Virus record (IMG/VR): IMGVR_UViG_3300030331_002683
Location: 1 to 29,188 of that record
Origin: a virus
Reading direction: 5' to 3' (one strand)
Length of the DNA stretch: 29,188 nucleotides
Shown: one piece after another, positions 13,107 through 18,404 of the stretch
How the letters are laid out: every line of letters starts with the position of its first letter
How positions within the stretch are numbered: the first letter of the stretch is position 1
Program-made: the position numbers and the translations under genes
Notes under the pieces: model-generated
The model's input: only the letters and a program-made list of their open reading frames with translations
Database searches by the model: none
Told to the model about the DNA's origin: nothing

Positions 13107-13835
13107 ATGATGGAAGATAAAGATATAGAAGAATACCATAACATTGGTAAAGAAATAATTTGGAATAAAAAATTTACTTACCCAAAAAGTCAAAGAGAAA
13201 TAGTCATGGGTCGAAGACACTACGCAGTAGATAACCAAAAATTACCATCTGTTACAACTATATTATCACAGACACAGACAAAAGAAAAGCAAGATTCATT
13301 AGCCAATTGGCAAGCTAAAATAGGCAAGGAAGAGGCTACGAGGATCAAGGACCAAGCAGCTGCTCGAGGAACCGCAATGCACACGTTATTAGAACGCTAT
13401 CTATTAGGTGAAAAACATGCCGATTTAACGGACATAGGGCAACAAGCAACAATGATGGCTGAAAAAGTCATAAAGGAGGGTCTAAAAGGTCATTTAAGTG
13501 AAATATGGGGCTCTGAGGTGACTGTATGGTACCCAGATTTATATGCAGGGCAAACCGATGTTGTTGGTGTGTATGATAATTTAGAAAGTATCGTTGATTT
13601 CAAACAAACTAACAAGCCGAAACGTCGAGAATGGATTGAAGATTATTTTATTCAATTAGCTGCATATGCCATGGCTCATGACTTTACCTATAACACTGCG
13701 ATACGAGCAGGAGTTATATTAATGTGTTCGAAAGATGGCTATTTTCAAAGATTTGAAGTATCTGATGATGAATTTAGGCAATATAAGTACAAATGGTTGG
13801 CAAGAGTTGGGCAATACTACGCTAGTTTAGAATAA
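13107..13835 (+). CDS. PD-(D/E)XK exonuclease, RecB/MGME1-like
   Basis: A 242-residue nuclease with the RecB-type layout. H92 and E96 lie in MHTLLERYL, Glu137 in GSEVTVWYPDLYAGQTD, D151 follows, the catalytic core is IVDFKQ (D164, K166), and QLAAY (183-187) is the downstream motif QxxxY. It likely degrades DNA ends, for phage recombination or recycling of host DNA. The start could be ATG 13107 or 13110; neither has a clear ribosome site. It closes the plus-strand run before the TGTTACA-repeat region. Confidence 0.88.
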   Translation: MMEDKDIEEYHNIGKEIIWNKKFTYPKSQREIVMGRRHYAVDNQKLPSVTTILSQTQTKEKQDSLANWQAKIGKEEATRIKDQAAARGTAMHTLLERYLLGEKHADLTDIGQQATMMAEKVIKEGLKGHLSEIWGSEVTVWYPDLYAGQTDVVGVYDNLESIVDFKQTNKPKRREWIEDYFIQLAAYAMAHDFTYNTAIRAGVILMCSKDGYFQRFEVSDDEFRQYKYKWLARVGQYYASLE

Positions 13836-14107
13836 TTCTAAGTTATTTGTATCATATAGAACTTTTTCCTAGGAATAAAAAAATATTTTTTTATTTTCAA
13901 AACCATGTTACAGGCGTTACAATGTTACAATTGTAAATAAACATTGATTATCAATACTTATTTAAGATTAGATTGTAACAACCCAATGTTACAGATGTTA
14001 CAATCCGCATAAACACTCACTTTTCAAGTTCCCGGAGCGCGTGTATGGAAATTGTTTTTTGTAAAAAATGTCCCTAGAGAAAAGGTCTATAGGGTGTATA
14101 AGGTGAT
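13836..14107. repeat. Gene-free region with seven TGTTACA-type repeats
   Basis: This 272-bp stretch has no credible gene. TGTTACA or GTTACA occurs in direct orientation at 13906, 13916, 13923, 13987 and 13996, and inverted as TTGTAA at 13931 and TGTAACA at 13974. GATTGTAACA (13971-13980) and TGTTACAATC (13996-14005) form a perfect 10-bp inverted repeat. TTACAATTGTAA (13925-13936) is a 12-bp palindrome. Iteron-like clusters next to an AT-rich run (13878-13900 is almost all A/T) are typical of replication origins or multi-site operators. Both readings are inference. Confidence 0.6.
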
Positions 14108-14395
14108 ATGCCTAAGAAAAGAAGAAAAGCTGCACTAACCGAAACAACACCCGACATACCTTTTCACAAAGTCAGAGTTGAGTGGGTTGATTGTGTATCT
14201 GATTCTGGATGGGCTAACGAAAAAGAATTTGATAAAATGAAATTAGCTAGACCAGTAAACGAGGGTTGGCTATACGAAAAAACAAAAGATCATATAAAAA
14301 TATTTGCATCATACGATAAAGATGAAGATGGAATTACGTTTGGGGATCGGACGATGATTCCTCGACAGTGGGTGAAGAAGATAACTCGTCTGTAA
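14108..14395 (+). CDS. Conserved phage protein of unknown function (95 aa)
   Basis: A 95-residue protein with conserved-looking blocks: HKVRVEWVDCVSDSGWA, PVNEGWLYEK, and FGDRTMIPRQWVKKI. The composition is that of a small beta-rich fold. AAGGTGAT lies just before the ATG. Its last 62 nt overlap the 3' end of the minus-strand TerS-like gene. Proteins with this pattern are common in marine phages. The function is unknown. Confidence 0.85.
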   Translation: MPKKRRKAALTETTPDIPFHKVRVEWVDCVSDSGWANEKEFDKMKLARPVNEGWLYEKTKDHIKIFASYDKDEDGITFGDRTMIPRQWVKKITRL

Positions 14396-15056
14396 CTACT
14401 TCAGCATTTCTATCTATAATTGGTTGGTAATGTTCTAAAGCCTCTACAACCTTTTTGTCTATTTCTTCCTGGCTCAAACCTTCATGTTTGTGTAGATGAA
14501 TCTGTTGATTGTTATAATACCCCGCTGCTTTTCCACGTGAAACCTCCATATTACCAGATGCAGTCCAGGCTTTGTTTTCTCTAAACTCATCTCTCAGTCT
14601 ACCTAACTCTGTTATGTGGCCTTCAAATGTTATGTCATATTTTTTTCTTAACTCAGATCTTCTAATCCCTATGTATGTTACAACATCTGGATGTAACTTA
14701 GAATTCTGTAATTGACTAGCTTTTGAATAAGCACTTTTTTCTGAGTATCCTGCCTTGATTGCACACATTTCTGGTGTCAGTCTACCCTCTTCTGATGCTA
14801 TCAACTCTGCAAATTTTCTTTGTTTATCTGTTAGATCAGGTAAAGTTTTTGCTTTTTCTAATCTCAATTCGTTTATTCTATTGACTACAAGTGGGTATTG
14901 TTTGGGGTTTTGAAGTTTACTAGCTATCACTTCAGCAGTCTCTGTCGAGTATCCTGCTTGAATTGCACAGTCTTTTGCGGTCAGTTTGCCTTCATTGTCT
15001 ACCAATATGTCTGTAAACAATATTTGTTTTTCTGTTAATCTTTTTGGAACTCCCAT
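14334..15056 (-). CDS. Terminase small subunit-like protein with duplicated HTH segment
   Basis: A 240-residue protein with two copies of the segment LTxKQxxF...EGxLTxxxCAIxAGYS...ASxLQN...P.VV..I, at residues about 7-65 and 75-132. This is the N-terminal DNA-binding HTH of TerS-like proteins. The following TELGRLRDEF...GKAAGYYNNQQIH...EEIDKK also fits TerS from memory. It would recognise the packaging site for TerL. It lies on the strand opposite to TerL and about 5 kb away, and the HTH duplication is unusual, so a regulator with a borrowed domain is possible. No ribosome site is seen before the ATG. The Ser-rich tail is encoded in the overlap with the convergent gene. Confidence 0.75.
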   Translation of the reverse strand: MGVPKRLTEKQILFTDILVDNEGKLTAKDCAIQAGYSTETAEVIASKLQNPKQYPLVVNRINELRLEKAKTLPDLTDKQRKFAELIASEEGRLTPEMCAIKAGYSEKSAYSKASQLQNSKLHPDVVTYIGIRRSELRKKYDITFEGHITELGRLRDEFRENKAWTASGNMEVSRGKAAGYYNNQQIHLHKHEGLSQEEIDKKVVEALEHYQPIIDRNAEVVTDELSSSPTVEESSSDPQT

Positions 15057-15062
15057 GGTTGA

Positions 15063-15090
15063 AATATATAAAATATAGGATATATTTCAA
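15063..15090 (-). promoter_or_regulatory. Predicted promoter for the TerS-like gene
   Basis: On the minus strand TTGAAA (15090-15085), a 16-bp spacer and TATATT (15068-15063) form a promoter. TATCCTA (15082-15076) lies inside the spacer. Transcription would start within a few bases of the ATG at 15056, giving a leaderless or nearly leaderless message. An alternative -10 is TATATT at 15077-15072. The outer bases form an inverted repeat (TTGAAATATA / TATATTTCAA). Confidence 0.45.
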
Positions 15091-15096
15091 GTACGA

Positions 15097-15330
15097 ATGA
15101 ATGGAAAGCTATTAAGTCAAGTATTAAATAAAATGTTAGTATCTCCTGCAGCTCAAGATGCAAGAGTGCAAGTTTGTTTACCAGACGGTAAATTTTATGA
15201 TGTCACTTCATTTCAAATGCTTGAAAATAAAATTATAGGACACAGAGAGTCTCACAGATTAGTATTCACAATCAAGGCAGAGACTTGGAATATGGGTAAG
15301 GTTATTAAAAAAATTGGTGACCACTCTTAA
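15097..15330 (+). CDS. Small conserved protein, unknown (77 aa)
   Basis: A 77-residue protein with the conserved-looking run LPDGKFYDVTSFQMLENKIIG followed by HRLVFTIKAE. It suggests a small beta-rich domain, similar from memory to uncharacterised DUF6225-type proteins. That name is uncertain. No ribosome site is visible before the ATG, and the start lies close to the divergent TerS-like promoter. The VRR-NUC gene follows after 20 bp. Confidence 0.7.
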   Translation: MNGKLLSQVLNKMLVSPAAQDARVQVCLPDGKFYDVTSFQMLENKIIGHRESHRLVFTIKAETWNMGKVIKKIGDHS

Positions 15331-15350
15331 CCTAAAACTTAACCTAAAAA

Positions 15351-15725
15351 ATGTTAAAGGAGGAGAGTAAATTTTGGAGACAAATTAAAGACCATAAATG
15401 TAAAATAACTTGGACTAGGATTGAAAATTCTGCATCACATGGCACTCCAGATTTACTAGGATATACCAATAAAAAAACATTTTTCACATTAGAATTAAAA
15501 GTTAAAAAAAGTAAAAAAATATCGTTCTCACCACACCAGATTTCTTTCCATATTAGACACCCTAAGAACACTTTCATCATGGTAAAAGAGTTGCCACGGG
15601 CCCTCGGTCAAGGGGCTATAAAACTTTATGAAGGGACCGAGATCCACGCGCTTGTGGGCGGGACCCACCCGGAGCCTGTGGCTTGTGGCTTATCAGCTTG
15701 TTGCTTGTTCCTTGAACGCTTGTAG
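15351..15725 (+). CDS. VRR-NUC-type nuclease with a repeat-derived C-terminus
   Basis: A 124-residue protein with a compact PD-(D/E)XK nuclease: RIEN (E25), GTPDLLG (D34), FFTLELKVKK (E48, K50) and SPHQISF (Q63). VRR-NUC proteins cut branched or flap DNA, so a junction-resolving role is likely. The fold seems complete by residue about 95. Residues 101-107 (LVGGTHP) are read from the dispersed GC-rich repeat at 15651-15670, and the tail to the stop is read from the GCTTGTG-type sequence. The C-terminus has therefore probably been replaced or extended by repeat insertion. The ATG at 15351 is the only in-frame start that keeps the N-terminal ESKFWRQIK helix. Confidence 0.85.
   Translation: MLKEESKFWRQIKDHKCKITWTRIENSASHGTPDLLGYTNKKTFFTLELKVKKSKKISFSPHQISFHIRHPKNTFIMVKELPRALGQGAIKLYEGTEIHALVGGTHPEPVACGLSACCLFLERL
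15651..15670 (+). repeat. Dispersed GC-rich palindromic repeat, copy 1
   Basis: CTTG followed by GTGGGCGGGACCCACCC minus its first G forms this copy. The imperfect palindrome GTGGG-CGGGA-CCCAC could form a small hairpin. The copy lies inside the 3' end of the VRR-NUC gene. The same core recurs five more times up to 19737, always in this orientation. Confidence 0.85.
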
Positions 15726-15743
15726 CTTGTGGACTGGTGCGTG

Positions 15744-15763
15744 CTTGTGGGCGGGACCCACCC
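15744..15763 (+). repeat. Dispersed GC-rich palindromic repeat, copy 2
   Basis: This copy is identical over 20 bases to copy 1, 93 bp further on, just after the VRR-NUC stop. Both are surrounded by GCTTGTGGCTTG-type sequence (15677-15690 and 15764-15785), which is also seen as a tandem 7-mer at 16691. Confidence 0.85.
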
Positions 15764-15789
15764 TGCTTGTAGCTTGTGGCTTGAGGCCC

Positions 15790-15852
15790 GGATCAGGTGC
15801 ACGCCCGCTCGTAAGCCGTCGCTTAGTCATAACACAGCTAATGACCTGATCC
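15790..15852. repeat. 9-bp inverted repeat with GATC motif
   Basis: GGATCAGGT (15790-15798) and ACCTGATCC (15844-15852) are perfect inverted copies around a 45-nt loop. The arms share CTGATCC with the arms of the array at 16780-17224, so this may be an isolated, diverged unit of the same kind. It lies in the short gap after the VRR-NUC gene. Confidence 0.55.
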
Positions 15853-15876
15853 AGTATTCCACGCGGGAATTCTGTT

Positions 15877-16476
15877 TTAATGTTCACCATATGCAATATT
15901 TTTTACTAACGGATCCCAACACGCCCGACAGTCCAGGCAAGCGTTACCCTGCTGCGGGGCTGGACATGTAGCTGCTTTTGTAACTACAGTCGATGTATTA
16001 GGCCAGGCGCCAGCTGGCGCCTGGTCAATCATGGGCATGGAGAATCTTACAACTAAATTTTTTGGAGCTCTTGCGACGTGTTCTTGGGTCCACGCTTCAC
16101 GAGTCGGGAGCCAGTGCTGCACACCAGGCGTGAGCTCGCAAACTTTAAAAATTTTATTTAGATGATCTAAATCCTGGATATCCCCGGAATCGTGCCATCT
16201 AAAATATTTAGATTTTTTTGAATTAATTAAAAATACCATAGCCGCAACCCATCCAGGATGTTTAATAGATTCTAGCCTTCTATACTGGGCCGCCTGGACA
16301 ACTTTAAAAACGTAGCAGCCCTTGAGCGCGTAGCAATTGCTGCACGTGCTGCCTTCAATTTTTTGAAGCTTCGATCCGGTTTTACATTCCGCAGCCGGTA
16401 GGCCGTAGCTCCAGCCCGGCATTTTCGACGGCTTTGAGAGTCCGCCCACCAGCTGCAATGCTTCTTTTGATTTCAT
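15877..16476 (-). CDS. GP88-like protein (mycobacteriophage gene 88 type)
   Basis: A 199-residue protein matching, from memory, the phage GP88 family: GSTCSNCYALKGCYVF (42-57), then RRLESIKHPGWVAAMVFLI, YFRWHDSGDIQDLDHLNKIF, and LTPGVQHWLPTREAW. The C-terminal part has CPAPQQGNACLDCRACW. The Cys clusters suggest a metal centre. The function is unknown. The gene is clearly richer in G+C than its neighbours and contains a perfect 22-bp palindrome, signs of transfer from another source. The predicted promoter puts the transcription start at the ATG itself, and no ribosome site is present, so the message may be leaderless. Confidence 0.8.
   Translation of the reverse strand: MKSKEALQLVGGLSKPSKMPGWSYGLPAAECKTGSKLQKIEGSTCSNCYALKGCYVFKVVQAAQYRRLESIKHPGWVAAMVFLINSKKSKYFRWHDSGDIQDLDHLNKIFKVCELTPGVQHWLPTREAWTQEHVARAPKNLVVRFSMPMIDQAPAGAWPNTSTVVTKAATCPAPQQGNACLDCRACWDPLVKNIAYGEH
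16003..16024. repeat. Perfect 22-bp GC-rich palindrome inside the GP88-like gene
   Basis: CCAGGCGCCAG is followed directly by its reverse complement CTGGCGCCTGG, with no loop base. On the minus strand it encodes the AGAW region of QAPAGAWP. Perfect palindromes of this length without a spacer are rare in coding sequence. It may be chance under GC-rich codon use, a protein-binding site or a recombination seam. Confidence 0.6.
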
Positions 16477-16482
16477 AAATTA

Positions 16483-16510
16483 AATATAGGATATTGTAGG
16501 AAATAAACAA
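16483..16510 (-). promoter_or_regulatory. Predicted promoter of the GP88-like gene
   Basis: On the minus strand TTGTTT (16510-16505), a 16-bp spacer and TATATT (16488-16483) point at the ATG 16476, with TATCCTA (16493-16487) overlapping the -10 box. The expected start of transcription, about 7 nt beyond the -10 box, coincides with the ATG. A second, related TAGGA lies at 16497. Confidence 0.5.
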
Positions 16511-16542
16511 GAAAAATATTTTTTATTTTTTAAATTTTTTTC

Positions 16543-16571
16543 TTGACATATCCTATTTTATCCTATACACT
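16543..16571 (+). promoter_or_regulatory. Predicted promoter reading into the gene-free repeat region
   Basis: TTGACA (16543-16548) is followed by TACACT after 17 bp (16566-16571) or TATACA after 15 bp (16564-16569). Two TATCCTA elements lie between the boxes (16549-16555 and 16559-16565), as at the other predicted promoters here. No gene follows on the plus strand before the TerL side of the region; the first about 680 bases hold only repeats. It is therefore a candidate promoter for a non-coding RNA. Confidence 0.5.
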
Positions 16572-16600
16572 TGGACGGCGGCTGGGGATGGCGGTGGTAG

Positions 16601-16631
16601 GTAGAGAAGAGCATGTGGGCGGGGCCCACCC
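16601..16631 (+). repeat. Dispersed GC-rich palindromic repeat, copy 3 (long form)
   Basis: GTAGAGAAGAGCAT leads into GTGGGCGGGGCCCACCC minus its first G; with the G variant the core pairs GTGGGC/GCCCAC around GGG. The 14-base leader is shared exactly with copies 4 and 6, which defines a unit of about 31 bp. An A-rich run follows. Confidence 0.85.
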
Positions 16632-16690
16632 AAAAAAAATAAAAGAGAAGAGCTTGTGTACTATAATTGATTGAGGCGAGGCTCGCTGCC

Positions 16691-16722
16691 TGTGGCTTGT
16701 GGCTTGTGGCTTGTGGCTTGTG
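16691..16722 (+). repeat. Tandem 7-bp repeat TGTGGCT
   Basis: Four perfect tandem copies of TGTGGCT (16691-16718) are followed by a partial one. The same heptamer appears twice at 15677-15690, and close variants lie near 15764-15785. It immediately precedes the inverted-repeat array. Slippage at such a sequence would vary its length between isolates. Confidence 0.85.
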
Positions 16723-16724
16723 AC

Positions 16725-17224
16725 CAGTAGTGGATGCGATTCGGGCCTATGTCTAGAACAGGTTTTGGCACCCTCACTACTGATCCCAGATCCTTTAGTC
16801 GATGCCCTATCGCCGTTCGAGATATTTCAACGCGAAGAAATATCAGCGATTCACTTCCCGCTAAAGGATCAGGGATCAGGCTTCGTTATTGACTTACGTC
16901 GCTTCACCTGATCCCAGGTCCATTTTCGCTGACAGCATTCTGTCTCCAATGGACCAGGGATCAGGGATCAGTTTCTTCCCGTCGGCATTGTCCCCGCGGT
17001 TTTGCCAACAGTAATAGACTGATCCCAGGCCCATTCGGTAAGCCCCAATAGAGGTGGTCGCTAGCTGTTTTGGTACTGGCGACGAACTCCCAAACAACAC
17101 CGGGTCGAATGGACCAGGGATCAGTAGCCAATGATCTATGCCATTTCTTTCTACTGATCCCAGGTCCATTGTTCTCTAGAATTTCTTCCGCCCGTAATTA
17201 CTGGGGCACAATGGACTAGGGATC
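16725..17224. repeat. Array of alternately inverted 17-19-bp repeats with unique spacers
   Basis: The forward arm CTGATCCCAGGTCCATT, or a close variant, starts at 16780, 16908, 17019 and 17154. The inverted arm AATGGACCAGGGATCAG or a variant ends at 16879, 16964, 17124 and 17224. Each pair encloses unique sequence of about 62, 23, 70 and 37 nt, and units are separated by about 28-54 nt. All four stems share the same central A-A mismatch. Inner hairpins lie in the loops: GATATTTC/GAAATATC, GACAG/CTGTC and GTCGC/GCGAC. Neighbouring units can also pair across the gaps, e.g. GGGATCAGTAG with CTACTGATCCC (17117-17127 and 17151-17161). CAGTAGTG/CACTACTG (16725-16732 and 16775-16782) precedes unit 1. 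The two open frames here are accidental products of the repeats. The function is unknown. Confidence 0.8.
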
Positions 17225-17248
17225 GAGGGCGATTTCTCGCCCTCGATC
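17221..17248 (-). other. 12-bp hairpin with GNRA-type loop
   Basis: GATCGAGGGCGA and TCGCCCTCGATC form a perfect 12-bp stem. Read on the minus strand the 4-nt loop is GAAA, a very stable GNRA tetraloop; read on the plus strand it is TTTC. It lies 6 bp beyond the stop of the minus-strand gene at 17255-17638 and closes the inverted-repeat array. No T-run follows on either strand, so it is not a classical intrinsic terminator, but it could protect a 3' end. Confidence 0.7.
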
Positions 17249-17254
17249 TAAACT

Positions 17255-17638
17255 TTACCAACTACAATCGTAGCCGATTTCTTTTCCTTCCTTCAACATT
17301 TTTTTACACCACTCAAGAAATTTTTTATCTTGAGCCTTGTATTCTTTGACTTGCTCTTCTTGAAACTGTTGTCCCCAAAAAAAGCCGTCATGTGCAAAGC
17401 AATCATGAAAATTATTTTTATATTGCTCCTCTAATCTTTTAACAACATCCTCGGTGATTTTTACACCACCCTCACCTGCGTTAAAACCTAGATTGTAGCT
17501 ATTTTCTTCGCTTTCTCCTTTTTGCTTTTCAAATTCTCTTGAAAAAAACTGTTGCAATCTAGCATGTTTTCTCCAATAGAATTCCTCATGAACTTCGCCA
17601 TTACTATCTCGAAGTCCTGCGTACTGATCTAAACCCAT
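17255..17638 (-). CDS. MGLDQYA-type conserved phage protein, unknown
   Basis: A 127-residue protein of the widespread phage and bacterial family that opens MGLDQYA, followed by EFYWRKHARLQQFF. It has a middle segment NAGEGGVKITEDVVKRLEE and ends near EWCKKMLKEGKEIGYDCSW. The DGFFWG motif and the YWRKH pattern are conserved in the relatives I remember. The function is unknown, and some database entries carry the misleading name phosphoglycerate kinase. AAAGGAGAA lies just before the ATG. Its own promoter and operator lie upstream, so it is a separately transcribed accessory gene. Confidence 0.85.
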   Translation of the reverse strand: MGLDQYAGLRDSNGEVHEEFYWRKHARLQQFFSREFEKQKGESEENSYNLGFNAGEGGVKITEDVVKRLEEQYKNNFHDCFAHDGFFWGQQFQEEQVKEYKAQDKKFLEWCKKMLKEGKEIGYDCSW

Positions 17639-17660
17639 AATATTCTCCTTTGTTAAATGG

Positions 17661-17699
17661 TTTATAGGATTATCCTATATTAAATAAAGGTAAAGTCAA
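17661..17699 (-). promoter_or_regulatory. Predicted promoter and palindromic operator
   Basis: On the minus strand TTGACT (17699-17694), a 16-bp spacer and TAGGAT (17677-17672) point at the gene starting at 17638. The -10 box is half of ATAGGATTATCCTAT (17664-17678), a near-perfect palindrome. The arrangement is the same as at 11630-11664. A second set, TATAAT with a flanking TAGGA-type repeat, lies at 17721-17735. Confidence 0.55.
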
Positions 17700-17771
17700 G
17701 TGGTACAACGGAAAAATATGTAGGATTATATAGGACATACTGACGCAGTTCCAGGCACACAACTTTAGGTT

Positions 17772-17802
17772 GTAGAGAAGAGCATGTGGGCGGGGCCCAC
17801 CC
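17772..17802 (+). repeat. Dispersed GC-rich palindromic repeat, copy 4 (long form)
   Basis: This copy is identical over 31 bases to copy 3, including the GTAGAGAAGAGCAT leader and the GGGGCCC variant of the core. It is followed by a T-run (17803-17816), which makes this copy look like an intrinsic terminator on the plus strand, but no plus-strand gene lies just upstream. It fills the gap between two minus-strand genes. Confidence 0.85.
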
Positions 17803-17867
17803 TTATTTTTTTTTTTCTGGGGCAGCTCGAGTGGTCTGTTTGGAAAATCGAGCCCCCCCAAAAAAAC

Positions 17868-18089
17868 TTACTTATCGTAAGTTACTTTTTGACCCAACAA
17901 ATCGAGAGCCAAAATATTTTTTTCGTGTCTCACGCACCAAAGTTGAAAACCTTTTTCCGTTGCTCCAAATTCATAATTTGCATATTCTCTTGGAGAAACA
18001 CTATCACCTATGGACTCTTTTGCACAAATTTCATTAAGGCATTCTTTACAATGGTAAAAAGAAAAAATTTTATTTTTTACTTTTTTCAT
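17868..18089 (-). CDS. Small zinc-binding phage protein
   Basis: A 73-residue protein with CKEC (C14, C17) and WCVRH (C52, H55), which together could hold one zinc. It has the conserved-looking YEFGATEKGFQLWCVRHEKNI seen in phage proteins of unknown role. I started it at the ATG at 18089 because AAAGGGA lies just before it; the longer frame from 18128 has no such site. It overlaps the upstream minus-strand gene by 20 nt, so the two form a small operon. Confidence 0.75.
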   Translation of the reverse strand: MKKVKNKIFSFYHCKECLNEICAKESIGDSVSPREYANYEFGATEKGFQLWCVRHEKNILALDLLGQKVTYDK

Positions 18090-18330
18090 AAGTCCCTTTC
18101 TGAAAAATATTATAAGTGATCGAAACAATTTCAGAGTTTGCCGTTGTATATCTTTCTCTGTCTCTGTCCCAAAAAGTCATATATTTTTTTCCTGTTTTTT
18201 TATTAATTGCGATTTTACTTTTTTCATCCCAAAGCCCTTTTCTTGAAACACTTTGACCATGAAAATTTTCTTCTCCATTAATGAACTCAGGTGTCCATGT
18301 AACGAAGAATTTTGTTCCTTTGTTCAACAT
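18070..18330 (-). CDS. Conserved phage protein of unknown function (86 aa)
   Basis: An 86-residue protein with the pattern TKFFVTWTPEFINGEENFHG, then SVSRKGLWDE and YMTFWDRDRERYTTA. It looks like a small conserved beta-rich domain. AGAAAGG lies about 14 nt before the ATG, a long spacing. A promoter-like sequence lies upstream in the divergent gap. It overlaps the next minus-strand gene by 20 nt. No family name is known to me. Confidence 0.8.
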   Translation of the reverse strand: MLNKGTKFFVTWTPEFINGEENFHGQSVSRKGLWDEKSKIAINKKTGKKYMTFWDRDRERYTTANSEIVSITYNIFQKGTYEKSKK

Positions 18331-18350
18331 AATTTATTTTTTCCTTTCTA

Positions 18351-18385
18351 TTGACATTTTTAATATAAAATCCTATATATGTCAA
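18351..18385. promoter_or_regulatory. Overlapping opposed promoters
   Basis: On the plus strand TTGACA (18351-18356), a 17-bp spacer and TATATA (18374-18379) point at the gene at 18405, with AATCCTATATA overlapping the -10 box. On the minus strand TTGACA (18385-18380) with TAAAAA 17 bp on (18362-18357) would serve the genes ending at 17868. The outer TTGACA and TGTCAA form an inverted repeat. Only one direction could be occupied at a time. The plus-strand version is the stronger. Confidence 0.55.
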
Positions 18386-18404
18386 ATGAAAGGAGAAATA
18401 AAAA

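Noticed and set aside
15628-15971. Open frames over the GC-rich repeats after the VRR-NUC gene
   Set aside because: They are read through the palindromic and GCTTGTG repeats in several frames at once, with no ribosome site; GC-rich DNA has few stops by chance.
16699-17169. Two open frames across the inverted-repeat array (plus 16699-16911, minus 16894-17169)
   Set aside because: Their products repeat the same residues (DLGS, LIPGP) because they are read from the repeat arms. They have no ribosome site and no known pattern.
16780-17224. CRISPR array
   Set aside because: Repeats alternate in orientation, spacers differ widely in length, and no cas gene is near.
16780-17224. Integron attC array
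   Set aside because: The arms lack the RYYYAAC/GTTRRRY core sites, there is no integrase, and the units do not enclose genes.
17772-17816. Repeat copy 4 as an ordinary intrinsic terminator
   Set aside because: It has a stem plus T-run on the plus strand, but no plus-strand gene precedes it and other copies lack a T-run on that side; it is better treated as part of the dispersed repeat family.
17784-18119. Plus-strand open frames opposite the minus-strand zinc-protein gene
   Set aside because: They begin inside the repeat, have Phe/Lys-rich content typical of antisense AT-rich DNA, and oppose a gene with a good ribosome site and conserved Cys/His residues.
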